Counted from the stretch's first letter, positions 33,214 through 44,285 are shown. The stretch: DNA of 64,000 nucleotides from Trebonia kvetii (GCF_007827045.1 NZ_RPFW01000001.1:1712519-1776518), one strand, 5' to 3'. Translations and numbers: made by a program. Notes: generated by a model not told the origin, from the sequence alone.

Positions 33214-34688
33214 TGGACGCCAATCACAATGTCATAAGGGCGTGGATCGACGAGGCAGCCGCGTGCTACGGCGATGACGTCTACCTCGCGGACGCCCGTA
33301 GTTCGGCGAGCATCACGTACGCAGGCCTGCTGGACGTGGTCCGCGACACGGAGCGGCGCCTGGATGACGCGGGCCTTCCGCACGGCGCCCGGATCCAGGT
33401 CAGGCTCGCCGATCCGCTCGACTATGCCGTCGCGATGGTGTCGATCATCGCCGCCCGCCGGGTCGCGGTGCCGCTCGACCCCGGTGCGCCCGACGCCAAC
33501 ATCGCGCGAGTGCTCAGCGTGGCGCGTCCCGCGGCCACCATCACCAGCCGGCACCCCATCGGTGCGGAGACTGCGGCGGGTGGCGGCGAAGCGACGTACC
33601 CGTTCGGGGTCAGCGTTCTTGATTCTGACCCGCTGACGACCGGTACCGATGGCGGGATCTTCCTGTGCACCAGCGGGACCACCGGCACGCCCAAGGGCAT
33701 CCTGCTGCGCGACGAGCAGCTGGCCCATGTGGCGTCGAGCGTGGTGGACTGGCACAAGCTCACCAAGGATGACCGCGGGTACTGCTCGCTGCCGCTGTTC
33801 CACGTCAACGCCGAAGTCGTCGGGGTGCTCGGCACGCTCCGCGCGGGCGCGTACCTGGCCGTGGACCGCAAGTTCAGCAGGCGCGGGTTCTGGGACCGGA
33901 TGACCGAGCGGGAGATCACCTGGATCAACGCAGTGCCCGCGATCATCTCGATCCTCGCGATGGACCCGCCGGCGGAGCCGCCCGCGGGGCTGCGCTTCGT
34001 GCGCTCGGCCTCCGCGCCGCTGCCGCTCGCCGCGCTCGCACGGTTCGAGAACGGTCTCGGCGTCCCGATCATCGAGACGTACGGCATGACCGAGGCGGCC
34101 AGCATGATCACCGCCAACCCGCTCGACGGGCCGCGCAAGCCGGGGTCCGCCGGCCTGCCGGCCGCCTCGCAGGTGCGCATCTCCGTGCCGGGCGGCGGAA
34201 CGGCGGACGCGGGCGAGATCGGGCGGGTCACCATCCGCGGCGCAGGCACCATCACGGCGTACGCATCAGGCGGACGGCCAGGCGCGATTGACGCCGACGG
34301 CTGGCTCGACACCGGCGACCTCGGATACCTGGACGATGAGGGCTACCTGTTCCTCGTCGGGCGCTCCGACGACGTGATCAATCGCGGCGGGGAGAAGATC
34401 TACCCGCGGGAGATCGAGGAGATCCTGCTCGCCCAGCCTGGCGTTCGCTCCGCCGCCGTGATCGGCGCGGTCGACGAGGTCCTCGGCGAACGGCCGGTCG
34501 CCTACGTGGTGCCGCACGGCGACACCGTCGCGGCCGAGATTGAGACCCTGCTGCGCGAGGTCTGCGCAGAGCGGCTGCCCCGCCACAAGCAGCCGAGCGA
34601 GTTCTGCCTTGTCGAGGAGATGCCGCTGGGGCCGACCGGGAAGATCTCCCGACGACTGCTGAAGGAAGCCGTGGCGGCACGACTGTGA
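33213..34688 (+). CDS. AMP-dependent acyl/aryl ligase (ANL superfamily)
   Basis: 491 aa, GTG start overlapping the VOC stop by one base. ANL core motifs: CTSGTTGTPKG (152-162), ETYGMTEA near 290, DTGDLGYLDDEGYLFLVGR near 370 split over A7/A8, GGEKIYPREIEEIL near 395, and the catalytic Lys in GPTGKISRRLL near 480. It activates a carboxylate as acyl-AMP and usually passes it to CoA; no carrier protein gene is nearby. The gene is coupled to the acyltransferase gene by a GTGA overlap. In context the substrate may be the sulfolactate-like acid from the upstream genes; short organic acids are the natural guess, unproven. Confidence 0.88.
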   Translation: MDANHNVIRAWIDEAAACYGDDVYLADARSSASITYAGLLDVVRDTERRLDDAGLPHGARIQVRLADPLDYAVAMVSIIAARRVAVPLDPGAPDANIARVLSVARPAATITSRHPIGAETAAGGGEATYPFGVSVLDSDPLTTGTDGGIFLCTSGTTGTPKGILLRDEQLAHVASSVVDWHKLTKDDRGYCSLPLFHVNAEVVGVLGTLRAGAYLAVDRKFSRRGFWDRMTEREITWINAVPAIISILAMDPPAEPPAGLRFVRSASAPLPLAALARFENGLGVPIIETYGMTEAASMITANPLDGPRKPGSAGLPAASQVRISVPGGGTADAGEIGRVTIRGAGTITAYASGGRPGAIDADGWLDTGDLGYLDDEGYLFLVGRSDDVINRGGEKIYPREIEEILLAQPGVRSAAVIGAVDEVLGERPVAYVVPHGDTVAAEIETLLREVCAERLPRHKQPSEFCLVEEMPLGPTGKISRRLLKEAVAARL

Positions 34689-36859
34689 GTTCTACCTTGT
34701 CAGACCATGGCCCGCAGGAGTCAGTCGGCGAGCCCGGCCCTCCACCGCCCCCCAGGCCAGCCGCGCCAGCACCCGCTGTCGCGGCTGTACGCCGTTCGCG
34801 CCCGCACATCGTCGCGTTCGACGGCATCCGGCTGATCATCATGGTGTTCGTGGTGGGCGTGCACACGCTCGCCTTCGCCGGCGGGCACGTCACCATGACC
34901 ATGGGCGCGGTCACCACCATCTTCCACACCAGCCGCGAGCTGTTCCTCCTGCTCACCGCGCTGGTGCTGAGCTACAACTACGGGCACCGCGAGCTGAAGC
35001 CGGTCAAGTTCTGGAAGCGCCGGTTCTGGCTGGTGCTCCCCGCGTACATCGCGTGGTCGGCCATCTACTACGCGGCCAACGGACACACGCGCGGCGCGTT
35101 CCCCGACGCGTTCATCCATGACCTGGAGTTCGCCGGCGCCCGGTACCACATGTACTTCCTGCTGGTCAGCATGCAGATCTACCTGCTGTTCCCGCTGATC
35201 CGCTGGGTGCTTAAGAAGACCGAGGGCTACCACTGGTGGCTGTTCGCCGCCGCGTGCGTGTACCAACTCGTGCTGACGATCGGGCTGCATTACCACGTCG
35301 GCAGGCACGGCACCTCGCTGTGGGCCCAGTTCCTGAGCACCGCGGGGCGGGGCTATTACGTCCAGACCTACCTGCTGTATGTCATCGGCGGCGCGATCGC
35401 CGGCTGGCACTTCGATGAGCTATGCGCGTTCACCAGGCGGCATATCGGCACCATTCCCAGGATCGCCGTCGTGGCCGGGACCGGCGTGGCCGCCGGTATC
35501 GCGGTGTACCTGATCGAGATCGAGGTTTACGGGGCCACGCCAGGCAACGCGAGCGCGGTCTTCCAGCCGGTCGTCATCTTCGAGTCGCTCGCCTTCGGCA
35601 TGGCACTGCTCGCGGCCGGCCTGCTGTGGAGCGACCGCGGCGCACGCGGGCGCAAGTTCGCCGCCGCCGGTTCTGCCAGCTCGTTCGGCATCTACCTGGC
35701 GCACCCGCTGGTCCTTCAGGTGCTGCTGCTGATCATCGGCTCCAGCTACTTCGGTTCGGACGGCGGCCTGCTCGGTGCCATGCACCGGCTGCACCACTCC
35801 AGCATCGAGGTGCTGATCCTGCTGCTGATCATGGTGCCGTTCATCTACGCGGTGTCCTGGGTGATCGCGTCCGCCGTGCGGCGCACCCCGTTCAGCCTCC
35901 TGCTCACCGGCCGCGAGTACAAGGGAGCCAAGTCCAAGCACCGGCAGGCCAGCCGCCTCAGCCGCCTGATCGAGCGGTTCAAGCCGTCGCCGCGCGTCGT
36001 GGCGATCCTGGTGTCAATCGCCCTGGTGGCCAGCGTCGGCGCATTCGCCGGCACCAAGATCGTCAACGCGATCGACCGGCCGTGGAACACCTCGGTCAGC
36101 AAGATGCAGGTGGGCGACATGACCCGCAGCTACACCACCCTCTCGCCGAAGAGCGGGCTGGCTGCGGACGCGCCGATCATCCTGGTGCTGTCCGGCATCT
36201 ACGCGGGCCAGAACCAGGAGATCAACCGCGACCAGTTCACCTCGTACGTCAAGGCGGGCAAGGCGGAGCTCGTCTACCCGCTGGCCTACCGGGAGACGTG
36301 GAACGCGGTCGGCTGCTGCTCCTGGGCAGCCAATGCGGCCGTCAACGACCTCGGATTCATCGAGGCGCTCGTGCCGAAGGTCGACCCGGGGCACACGCAC
36401 CCGATCTACGTCATGGGATACAGCAACGGCGGCCGCCTCGCCTACCGGATCGCCTGCACCAACCCGACCCTGTTCGACGGCTACGCCATGGTCAAGACGG
36501 ACCCGATACCCGGCTGCGAAGTCCTTGACGAGATGAAGATCATGCAGATCGCGTCCCTTGACGACAACCGGGTACCGTACTTGCCCAGCGAAAAGGGCCA
36601 GGAATCGCCCGCCGCCACCGTCCAGATCGCGCGGCTGCGTGAGACCGACGGGTGCTCGACGAAGACGGTCACCGAAAAGTCGGGAAACCTGACCTACACC
36701 GTGTGGCCGGACTGCGCGAAGGGCTCGCGCGTCGGGTTCGCGGTGTACACGACGGGCAAGCACCTCTACCCGAGACCGCCGAACAGCAAGCCGGCCGCGT
36801 CGCAGGTGATCTGGGCCTTCTTCACCAACACCAAGCTCGCGGCGCAGCCGAGGTCGTAA
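34685..36859 (+). CDS. Acyltransferase-3 membrane protein fused to an extracytoplasmic esterase domain
   Basis: 724 aa. A Pro-rich cytoplasmic N-terminus (1-38) is followed by an acyltransferase-3 (OafA/YrhL type) domain of about ten TM helices. It has the family RX10H motif exactly (Arg49, His60 in GIRLIIMVFVVGVH) and the typical RRFWLVLPAYIAW. A further TM helix (VVAILVSIALVASVGAFAG, near 443-461) exports the C-terminal about 250 residues, an alpha/beta-hydrolase like the secreted esterase at 28124. That domain has nucleophile Ser580 in GYSNG, Asp in ASLDDNRVPY and His in GKHLYPRP, so the triad is complete. One half should transfer acyl groups across the membrane and the other could remove or transfer them outside. 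Last gene of the operon. Confidence 0.88.
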   Translation: MSSTLSDHGPQESVGEPGPPPPPRPAAPAPAVAAVRRSRPHIVAFDGIRLIIMVFVVGVHTLAFAGGHVTMTMGAVTTIFHTSRELFLLLTALVLSYNYGHRELKPVKFWKRRFWLVLPAYIAWSAIYYAANGHTRGAFPDAFIHDLEFAGARYHMYFLLVSMQIYLLFPLIRWVLKKTEGYHWWLFAAACVYQLVLTIGLHYHVGRHGTSLWAQFLSTAGRGYYVQTYLLYVIGGAIAGWHFDELCAFTRRHIGTIPRIAVVAGTGVAAGIAVYLIEIEVYGATPGNASAVFQPVVIFESLAFGMALLAAGLLWSDRGARGRKFAAAGSASSFGIYLAHPLVLQVLLLIIGSSYFGSDGGLLGAMHRLHHSSIEVLILLLIMVPFIYAVSWVIASAVRRTPFSLLLTGREYKGAKSKHRQASRLSRLIERFKPSPRVVAILVSIALVASVGAFAGTKIVNAIDRPWNTSVSKMQVGDMTRSYTTLSPKSGLAADAPIILVLSGIYAGQNQEINRDQFTSYVKAGKAELVYPLAYRETWNAVGCCSWAANAAVNDLGFIEALVPKVDPGHTHPIYVMGYSNGGRLAYRIACTNPTLFDGYAMVKTDPIPGCEVLDEMKIMQIASLDDNRVPYLPSEKGQESPAATVQIARLRETDGCSTKTVTEKSGNLTYTVWPDCAKGSRVGFAVYTTGKHLYPRPPNSKPAASQVIWAFFTNTKLAAQPRS

Positions 36860-36914
36860 CCGGCTGAGACGTCACCTGACCCGTGTAACCGGGCATCGAC
36901 CAGCTTTACGCTAA

Positions 36915-36941
36915 GTGACACGCTGCTTACTGCGTGTCTTT
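36915..36941 (+). terminator. Terminator of the acyl-decoration operon
   Basis: GACACGC (36917-36923) pairs with GCGTGTC (36932-36938) around an 8-nt loop and is followed by TTT, 57 nt after the acyltransferase-esterase stop. It separates this operon from gatCAB. Confidence 0.6.
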
Positions 36942-36971
36942 GGCGGCCGCCGTTACCAGCCGGTTAATCGC

Positions 36972-37002
36972 TTACGGGTTCACGCTCCGTGCGCCCTAGG
37001 AT
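36972..37002 (+). promoter_or_regulatory. Probable gatCAB promoter giving a leaderless start
   Basis: TTACGG (36972-36977) and TAGGAT (36997-37002) resemble -35 and -10 elements with a 19-nt spacer. The -10 box ends 6 nt before the gatC ATG (37009), so transcription would start at or beside the ATG. Confidence 0.45.
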
Positions 37003-37008
37003 GGGGTC

Positions 37009-37302
37009 ATGCCGATTACCCGCGACGAGGTCGCTCACCTGGCCCGGCTGTCCCGGCTCGCGCTCAGCGACGAAGAGCTTGACCACCTTGCCCCGCAGCT
37101 CGACCAGATCATCTCGTCGGTCGCGCAGGTGCAGGAGGTCGCGGCGGACGGCATCCCGCCAACCACGCACGCGACCGGCCTGGTCAACGTGTTCCGCGCC
37201 GATGAGCCAATCGCCTGCCTCACCCCGGAGGAAGCGCTGTCCGGCGCGCCTGCCGTAGAGCTGCAGCGGTTCAAGGTCCCGCGGATCCTGGTCGAGGAGT
37301 AG
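37009..37302 (+). CDS. gatC: Asp/Glu-tRNA amidotransferase subunit C
   Basis: 97 aa. Small subunit that holds GatA and GatB together in the complex converting misacylated Glu-tRNA(Gln) or Asp-tRNA(Asn) to the amidated forms. Typical sequence: [21 protein letters not shown] near the start (shown by [14 protein letters not shown]), [15 protein letters not shown] in the middle, and LRADEP-like [16 protein letters not shown] near the end, where the acidic/proline segment wraps around GatA. First gene of gatCAB; the stop is 2 nt before gatA. Confidence 0.95.
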   Translation: MPITRDEVAHLARLSRLALSDEELDHLAPQLDQIISSVAQVQEVAADGIPPTTHATGLVNVFRADEPIACLTPEEALSGAPAVELQRFKVPRILVEE

Positions 37303-37304
37303 GG

Positions 37305-38792
37305 ATGAGCGAGCTGATCAAGAAGACGGCGGCCGAACTTTCCGCCGCCGTCGCCTCAGGCGAGGCATCGGCGGTTGAGGTCGCCGCGGCGCACCTGGAC
37401 AGGATCGCCGCGGTAGACGGTTCCGTGAAGGCGTTCCTGCACGTGAACGCCGAGGACGCGCTCGCGCAGGCGCGCGAGGTGGACCGCAAGCGGGCGGCGG
37501 GCGAGCCGCTCGGCGCGCTCGCCGGCGTCCCCGTCGCGGTCAAGGACCTGTTCGCCACCATCGGGCTGCCGACCACCTGCGGGTCGAAGATCCTCGACGG
37601 CTGGGTACCGCCGTACGAGTCGACTGTGACGCGGCGACTGCGGGACGCCGGGGCCGTCCTCATCGGCAAGACCAACATGGACGAGTTCGCGATGGGCTCC
37701 TCCACCGAGAACTCCGGGTACGGGCCGTCGCACAACCCATGGAACCTGTCCAAGGTCCCTGGCGGTTCTTCTGGCGGCAGCGCCGCCGCCGTGGCCGCCT
37801 ACGAGGCACCGCTCGCGCTCGGCACCGACACCGGCGGCTCGATCCGCCAGCCGGCCGCGGTATGCGGGATCGTCGGCACCAAGCCGACCTACGGCGGCAA
37901 CTCAAGGTACGGCGTGGTCGCGTTCGCGTCATCCCTTGACACCCCCGGGCCGTTCGGCCGGACGGTCCTCGACGCCGCCCTCCTGCATGAGGTCATGTCG
38001 GGCCACGACCCGATGGACTCCACGTCGATCGACGCCCCGGTGCCGCCGGTGGTCGAGGCCGCCCGCCACGGTGACGTGGCCGGGCTCAGGATCGGCATCG
38101 TCAGCGAGTTCTCCGGCGACGGCTATCAGTCAGGCGTGATGACCAGGTTCACCGAGGCGGTCGAACTGCTCGAATCGCTCGGCGCGAAAGTCACCGAAGT
38201 CAGCTGCCCGCACTTCAAGTACGCGCTCCCCGCGTACTACCTGATCGCGCCAAGCGAGGCGTCGTCCAACCTGGCCAGGTTCGACGGGATGCGGTACGGC
38301 CTGCGGGCCGGGGGCGGCTCGGCCGAGGAGGTCATGGCGGTCACCCGGGCGCAGGGTTTCGGCGCCGAGGTCAAGCGGCGGATCATGCTCGGCACCTACG
38401 CCCTGTCCAGCGGTTACTACGACGCCTACTACGGCAAGGCGCAGCAGGTGCGGACGCTGATCATCAGGGACTTCCAGAACGCCTTCAGCCAGGTGGACGT
38501 TCTCATCTCGCCGCCGACGCCGACCACCGCGTTCGACATCGGCGAGCGCGCCGACGACCCGATGGCGATGTACCTGGCTGACCTGTGCACGATCCCGTCC
38601 AACCTGGCCGGGAACGCGGCGATCTCGGTGCCGATCGGAGTGGCGCCGGAGGACGGCCTGCCCGTTGGCCTGCAGATAATGGCGCCGCCGCTGGCCGACG
38701 ACCGGCTCTACCGGGTGGCCGCGGCGGTCGAGGCAGCGTTTACCGAACGGTGGGGGCACCCGTTGCTCGCCGAGGCGAAAGGGCTGTTTTAG
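37305..38792 (+). CDS. gatA: Asp/Glu-tRNA amidotransferase subunit A (amidase)
   Basis: 495 aa. Glutaminase subunit with the amidase-signature fold. The catalytic Lys is in [18 protein letters not shown] near residue 75; the Gly/Ser-rich signature [15 protein letters not shown] near 150 and [16 protein letters not shown] near 172 hold the cis-Ser and nucleophile Ser. It hydrolyses glutamine and channels ammonia to GatB. GTAGGGATG junction: gatC stop, then GG, then ATG, so co-translation is expected. gatB follows after 2 nt. Confidence 0.97.
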   Translation: MSELIKKTAAELSAAVASGEASAVEVAAAHLDRIAAVDGSVKAFLHVNAEDALAQAREVDRKRAAGEPLGALAGVPVAVKDLFATIGLPTTCGSKILDGWVPPYESTVTRRLRDAGAVLIGKTNMDEFAMGSSTENSGYGPSHNPWNLSKVPGGSSGGSAAAVAAYEAPLALGTDTGGSIRQPAAVCGIVGTKPTYGGNSRYGVVAFASSLDTPGPFGRTVLDAALLHEVMSGHDPMDSTSIDAPVPPVVEAARHGDVAGLRIGIVSEFSGDGYQSGVMTRFTEAVELLESLGAKVTEVSCPHFKYALPAYYLIAPSEASSNLARFDGMRYGLRAGGGSAEEVMAVTRAQGFGAEVKRRIMLGTYALSSGYYDAYYGKAQQVRTLIIRDFQNAFSQVDVLISPPTPTTAFDIGERADDPMAMYLADLCTIPSNLAGNAAISVPIGVAPEDGLPVGLQIMAPPLADDRLYRVAAAVEAAFTERWGHPLLAEAKGLF

Positions 38793-38794
38793 CT

Positions 38795-40279
38795 GTGACC
38801 GCGACATACGAAGAAGCGCTGCAGAAGTACGAGCCGACCTTCGGTCTTGAGACGCACGTCGAGCTCGGCACCACGACCAAGATGTTCTGCGGCTGCATCA
38901 CGACGTTCGGCGCCGACCCGAACACGCACACTTGCCCGGTGTGCCTCGGCCTGCCTGGCTCGCTGCCGGTCGTCAACGCCAAGGCCATCGAGTACACGAT
39001 CAAGATTGGGCTGGCGCTGAACTGCTCGATCGCCTCCTGGTGCCGGTTCGCGCGGAAGAACTACTTCTACCCGGACATGCCGAAGGACTTCCAGATCTCC
39101 CAGTACGACGAGCCACTGTGCTCCGACGGGTACCTGGACGTGGCCGTCGGCGGCAAGACGGTGCGGGTCGGCATCGAGCGCGTGCACCTCGAGGAGGACA
39201 CCGGCAAGTCGCTGCACGTCGGCGGTGCGACCGGGCGCATTCAGGGGGCCGAGTACTCCCTTGTCGACTACAACCGGGCGGGCATCCCGCTGGTCGAGAT
39301 CGTCACCAAGCCGGTCCCGGGCACCGGGTTCCTCGCACCCGAAGTCGCGAAGGCGTACGTCACCGAGCTGCGCGACGTCCTGCGGTCGCTCGACGTCTCC
39401 GACGTGCGGATGGAAGAGGGCTCGATGCGGTGCGACGTGAACACGTCGATCGCGCTCATCGGGTCCGACAAGTGGGGCACGCGGACCGAGACCAAGAACG
39501 TGAACTCGCTGCGCTCGGTTGAGCGGGCCGTCCGCTCCGAGGTCGCGCGCCAGGCCGAGGTGCTCGATGAGGGCCGCCGGGTGATCCAGGAGACGCGGCA
39601 CTTCCACGAGGACACCGGGGCGACCACCTCAGGCCGGTCAAAGGAAGAGGCACAGGACTACCGGTACTTCCCCGAGCCCGACCTGGTGCCGGTGGCCCCG
39701 GCCGCCGACTGGGTGGAGACCATCAGGAAGTCGCTGCCAGAGCTGCCGTCCGCCCGCCGGGCCCGGCTGATCGAGGCGTGGTCGCTGTCGGAACTCGAGT
39801 TTGAGGCGCTGCGCAACGCGGGCGCACTCGACGCGGTGGAGGAGACCGTCGCGGCGGGCGCTTCCTCGGCGGACGCACGCAAGTGGTGGCTCGGCGAGCT
39901 GGCGCGGCGCGCCAACGACTCTGGCGTCGAGGTGTCCGAGCTGGCGATCACCCCGGCCGACGTGGCGCGCGTGTCCGCCCTCGTGGCCGCTGGCACGCTC
40001 AACGACCGGCTTGCCCGGCAGGTCATCGAGGCCGTCCTGGACGGCGAGGGCACGCCGGACGAGGTGGTGGCCGAACGCGGTCTCGCCGTCGTCAGCGACG
40101 ACTCCGCGCTGCTCGCCGCCATCGACGAAGCGATCGCGGCCAACCCTGACGTGGCGGAGAAGATCCGCGGCGGCAAGCCGCAGGCGGCCGGGGTGCTCGT
40201 CGGCTCGGTGATGAAGGCCACCCGCGGCAAGGCGGACGCCGCCAGGGTCAAGGACCTGATCGTGGAGCGCCTCGCCTAG
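38795..40279 (+). CDS. gatB: Asp/Glu-tRNA amidotransferase subunit B
   Basis: 494 aa from the GTG at 38795, 2 nt after the gatA stop; the open frame upstream overlaps gatA and was rejected. Kinase-like cradle domain: [11 protein letters not shown] near residue 14, [23 protein letters not shown] in part with the zinc-type Cys pairs (CGC, CPVC) near 28-47, [17 protein letters not shown] near 90, RIHLEED-like [11 protein letters not shown] near 130. Helical and tail (YqeY-like) domains form the C-terminus. It phosphorylates the misacyl-tRNA and amidates it with ammonia from GatA. Confidence 0.97.
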   Translation: MTATYEEALQKYEPTFGLETHVELGTTTKMFCGCITTFGADPNTHTCPVCLGLPGSLPVVNAKAIEYTIKIGLALNCSIASWCRFARKNYFYPDMPKDFQISQYDEPLCSDGYLDVAVGGKTVRVGIERVHLEEDTGKSLHVGGATGRIQGAEYSLVDYNRAGIPLVEIVTKPVPGTGFLAPEVAKAYVTELRDVLRSLDVSDVRMEEGSMRCDVNTSIALIGSDKWGTRTETKNVNSLRSVERAVRSEVARQAEVLDEGRRVIQETRHFHEDTGATTSGRSKEEAQDYRYFPEPDLVPVAPAADWVETIRKSLPELPSARRARLIEAWSLSELEFEALRNAGALDAVEETVAAGASSADARKWWLGELARRANDSGVEVSELAITPADVARVSALVAAGTLNDRLARQVIEAVLDGEGTPDEVVAERGLAVVSDDSALLAAIDEAIAANPDVAEKIRGGKPQAAGVLVGSVMKATRGKADAARVKDLIVERLA

Positions 40280-40287
40280 ACCGCGGC

Positions 40288-42399
<2,112 letters not shown>

Positions 42400-43533
42400 T
42401 TACCCGAGCTCTCCCATCATTTCCGGCAGCACCTGAGCCGCCTCCCGGCACCAGCGAAGCGCGTCACGCGCCTGCTTCGGCGACGCCACGGCAAGACCGC
42501 AGGCAGGGGTGATCACCACCTGCGGCGCGCACTGTGCCGACGGCAGGTCCATCTTCCGCCACAGGTCCCTGACGATCCTGGCGGTGTCCGCCGGCACCGG
42601 CCGCTCCCGTTCGTCGCGGCCGGACCGTCCCGTCTGCGCGCTATCCCGCGGCCCCGTCGTCGGCAGCGCGCCGATCAGCATGCCGAGGCCGGCCTCCGCC
42701 GCCTCGGCGAATCCGTCAAGGTCTTGTTTGCGCAGCTGACCCGGGTCGAAAGAGATTCCGTCCGCGCCGGCGCTCATGATTATCCCGAACGGGATGTCGT
42801 GACCGCAGCAGTGCACCGCCGTATAGCTGTGCGTGGCGGCGAGCACCGTGCGCAGCCTCTCCCTGGCCACCTCGTCTTCGACGACGCGGACCCGCGACAG
42901 GCCGCTCGGCGTCGGCACCGCGCCGTGCAGCACGGCAGGCAGGGCGGGCTCGTCGAACTGCACAAGCAGCTTCGCCCTGGGGATTCGCTTGGCAACCTCG
43001 GCGACATGGGCGGCGACGCCTTCTGCGAGCGAAGAGGCGAGATCGGCGACCAGGCCTGGATCGGCGAGTGCCGGGTTCAGCGAGTGCGGCTGTTCCAGCG
43101 TCGTCGCGAGCGTCCACGGTCCGGCCAGCTGGATCTTGAGCGGCCCCGCGTACCCGTCGAGCGTCTCCTCCATCGCGTCCAGGTCAGCGGACAGCATCGA
43201 ACTGGCACGGCGCAGGTCGCGTCCCGGCCGCTCCGCGATCCGCCAGCCGCGCGGCCCGGCGAGCTCGACAGGGATGTCGACGAGCAGGGCGGCGGCACGG
43301 CCGGTGATGTCGGCACCTGGCCCGCGCCCTGGCAGTTCCGCCAGGTGCGGCAGGTCGGGCAGCTCACCCGCGATGGTCCGCGCCGCCTCCATCGGGTTGT
43401 CTCCTGGCATCGACCCGATCCCGGTCGCGACGCCAGGCGCCCACGGAAACGCTTGCTTTTCGGCCACGCTGTCGAGCTTAGCCGCCGACTCCGACGGCGG
43501 CCCAAGCCCCGCTCGTCCGCGTCGTCGTGTCAC
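42400..43533 (-). CDS. MetE C-terminal-domain-like protein (putative methionine synthase homologue)
   Basis: 377 aa, GTG start in a GTGA overlap with the upstream 61-aa gene. It is a single TIM-barrel related to the catalytic domain of cobalamin-independent methionine synthase. GIGSMPGDNPMEAAR near residue 38 is the family opening; Zn-site residues are seen in TAVHCCGHDIPFG (His and Cys), VQFDEPALPA (Glu) and ITPACGLAVASP (Cys). The N-terminal folate-binding half of full MetE is absent. This short form beside ligA is conserved in actinobacteria; whether it methylates homocysteine is not established. An internal GTG at 43467 is an alternative start. Confidence 0.82.
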   Translation of the reverse strand: MTRRRGRAGLGPPSESAAKLDSVAEKQAFPWAPGVATGIGSMPGDNPMEAARTIAGELPDLPHLAELPGRGPGADITGRAAALLVDIPVELAGPRGWRIAERPGRDLRRASSMLSADLDAMEETLDGYAGPLKIQLAGPWTLATTLEQPHSLNPALADPGLVADLASSLAEGVAAHVAEVAKRIPRAKLLVQFDEPALPAVLHGAVPTPSGLSRVRVVEDEVARERLRTVLAATHSYTAVHCCGHDIPFGIIMSAGADGISFDPGQLRKQDLDGFAEAAEAGLGMLIGALPTTGPRDSAQTGRSGRDERERPVPADTARIVRDLWRKMDLPSAQCAPQVVITPACGLAVASPKQARDALRWCREAAQVLPEMMGELG

Positions 43534-43715
43534 GCACCTGGCCAGCGTGGCGGCTCATCGCCGCCAAGGCCTGACGGCGCCCGCCAGCCGTCATCTTGGT
43601 GCATGTCGCGGCGCCGCCGCCGCATTCGCGGCAGCGCGACGATCAGCACGCCTGCCACGATCCCCGCGGCGAAGAACATGCCGATGACGCCTGCCGCCAG
43701 CCCGATCCCGCTCAC
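43530..43715 (-). CDS. Small single-pass membrane protein (61 aa)
   Basis: GTG start at 43715, stop overlapping the MetE-like GTG (GTGA). One transmembrane helix (GIGLAAGVIGMFFAAGIVAGVLIVAL, about residues 3-28) followed by a basic anchor PRMRRRRRD and a hydrophilic tail ending PPRWPGA. The N-terminus is probably outside and the tail in the cytoplasm. I do not know the family. Translational coupling to the MetE-like protein is the main evidence that it is expressed. Confidence 0.6.
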   Translation of the reverse strand: MSGIGLAAGVIGMFFAAGIVAGVLIVALPRMRRRRRDMHQDDGWRAPSGLGGDEPPRWPGA

Positions 43716-43782
43716 CGCTCCGGTTCCCGTCCTTGTGTGCCGAATGCCATCTAAGTCCCCGTCCCCCGTCGACTCGCTGGTC

Positions 43783-43861
43783 TCCTCCGGGCCCTAGCCG
43801 CCCCGTCCGCGGCTAGGGCCCGGAGGACCGCCTGACGGCCCCCGGCGGCGTCAGGCGGTCC
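43783..43861 (-). terminator. Two overlapping strong stem-loops (terminator)
   Basis: Stem 1 pairs 43783-43801 with 43809-43827 (19 bp, perfect, 7-nt loop). Stem 2 pairs 43825-43837 with 43849-43861 (13 bp, perfect, 11-nt loop). They share bases 43825-43827. On the minus strand they follow the stop of the 66-aa gene by 15 nt and separate it from the gene pair at 43.5 kb. Confidence 0.75.
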
Positions 43862-43876
43862 CCGCTCGGCTCCGGC

Positions 43877-44077
43877 TTAATCCCACTTGGAGTTGCTGAT
43901 GCCGACCAGGTTGCGCGCACTGCGCGCGGACTGGCTTGGGGCGTCAAACCGGAGCGATCCCTTCATCCGGTCCTCGCGGCGGATCGCGCAGCAGATCTTG
44001 ATGTAGGCACCGAGCAGGACGCCGGCCATGGACATGACGATCGCGATGGTGATGAGAGCGGCCACTGTGGCCTCCAT
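43877..44077 (-). CDS. Small membrane protein with IRREDR motif (66 aa)
   Basis: One N-terminal transmembrane helix (VAALITIAIVMSMAGVLLGAYI) followed by KICCAIRREDRMKGSLRFDAPS and SARSARNLVG; the IRREDR, SLxxDAP and ARxxRxLxG elements are recurrent in small actinomycete membrane proteins I recall beside regulators, but I cannot name a function. Divergent from the GntR gene with 236 nt between them that contain palindromes, so GntR control is likely. A strong double stem-loop follows. Confidence 0.7.
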   Translation of the reverse strand: MEATVAALITIAIVMSMAGVLLGAYIKICCAIRREDRMKGSLRFDAPSQSARSARNLVGISNSKWD

Positions 44078-44144
44078 GCGGCTCTAGCTGGTCGGATTGT
44101 CAGGAACTAAACCGACCTTCCAACCCATCCAGCTTGTTCTAGTC

Positions 44145-44161
44145 ATCCCAACCTTTGGGAT
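44145..44161. promoter_or_regulatory. Palindrome ATCCCAA-CCT-TTGGGAT upstream of 66-aa gene
   Basis: Perfect 7-bp arms with a 3-nt centre, 68 nt before the small membrane protein start and 153 nt before gntR. Its CCCAACCT core recurs at 44271-44278. Candidate GntR operator. Confidence 0.45.
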
Positions 44162-44259
44162 AATCTGGTTCTACCACAGACGGCCGGGTACAAACCACTC
44201 GATAAACCGGAAAATACCGGTCCATACGGCCCGCCAGGCTAGGACCAACACACCAGCTC

Positions 44260-44285
44260 ATACCAGCAGTCCCAACCTCTGGTAT
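44260..44285. promoter_or_regulatory. Inverted repeat ATACCAG / CTGGTAT before gntR
   Basis: ATACCAG (44260-44266) and CTGGTAT (44279-44285) flank CCCAACCT and end 29 nt before the gntR ATG. It may overlap the -10 region (GTATAA). Candidate autoregulatory site. Confidence 0.45.

Noticed and set aside
31357..36859. Coenzyme M biosynthesis operon
   Set aside because: Only the ComA homologue matches; no cysteate-like, decarboxylase or later Xcb/Com genes are present.
34685..36859. Simple O-antigen acetylase (OafA-like)
   Set aside because: The extra TM helix and complete alpha/beta-hydrolase domain, plus linked ligase and ComA homologue, point to a different acyl group and function.
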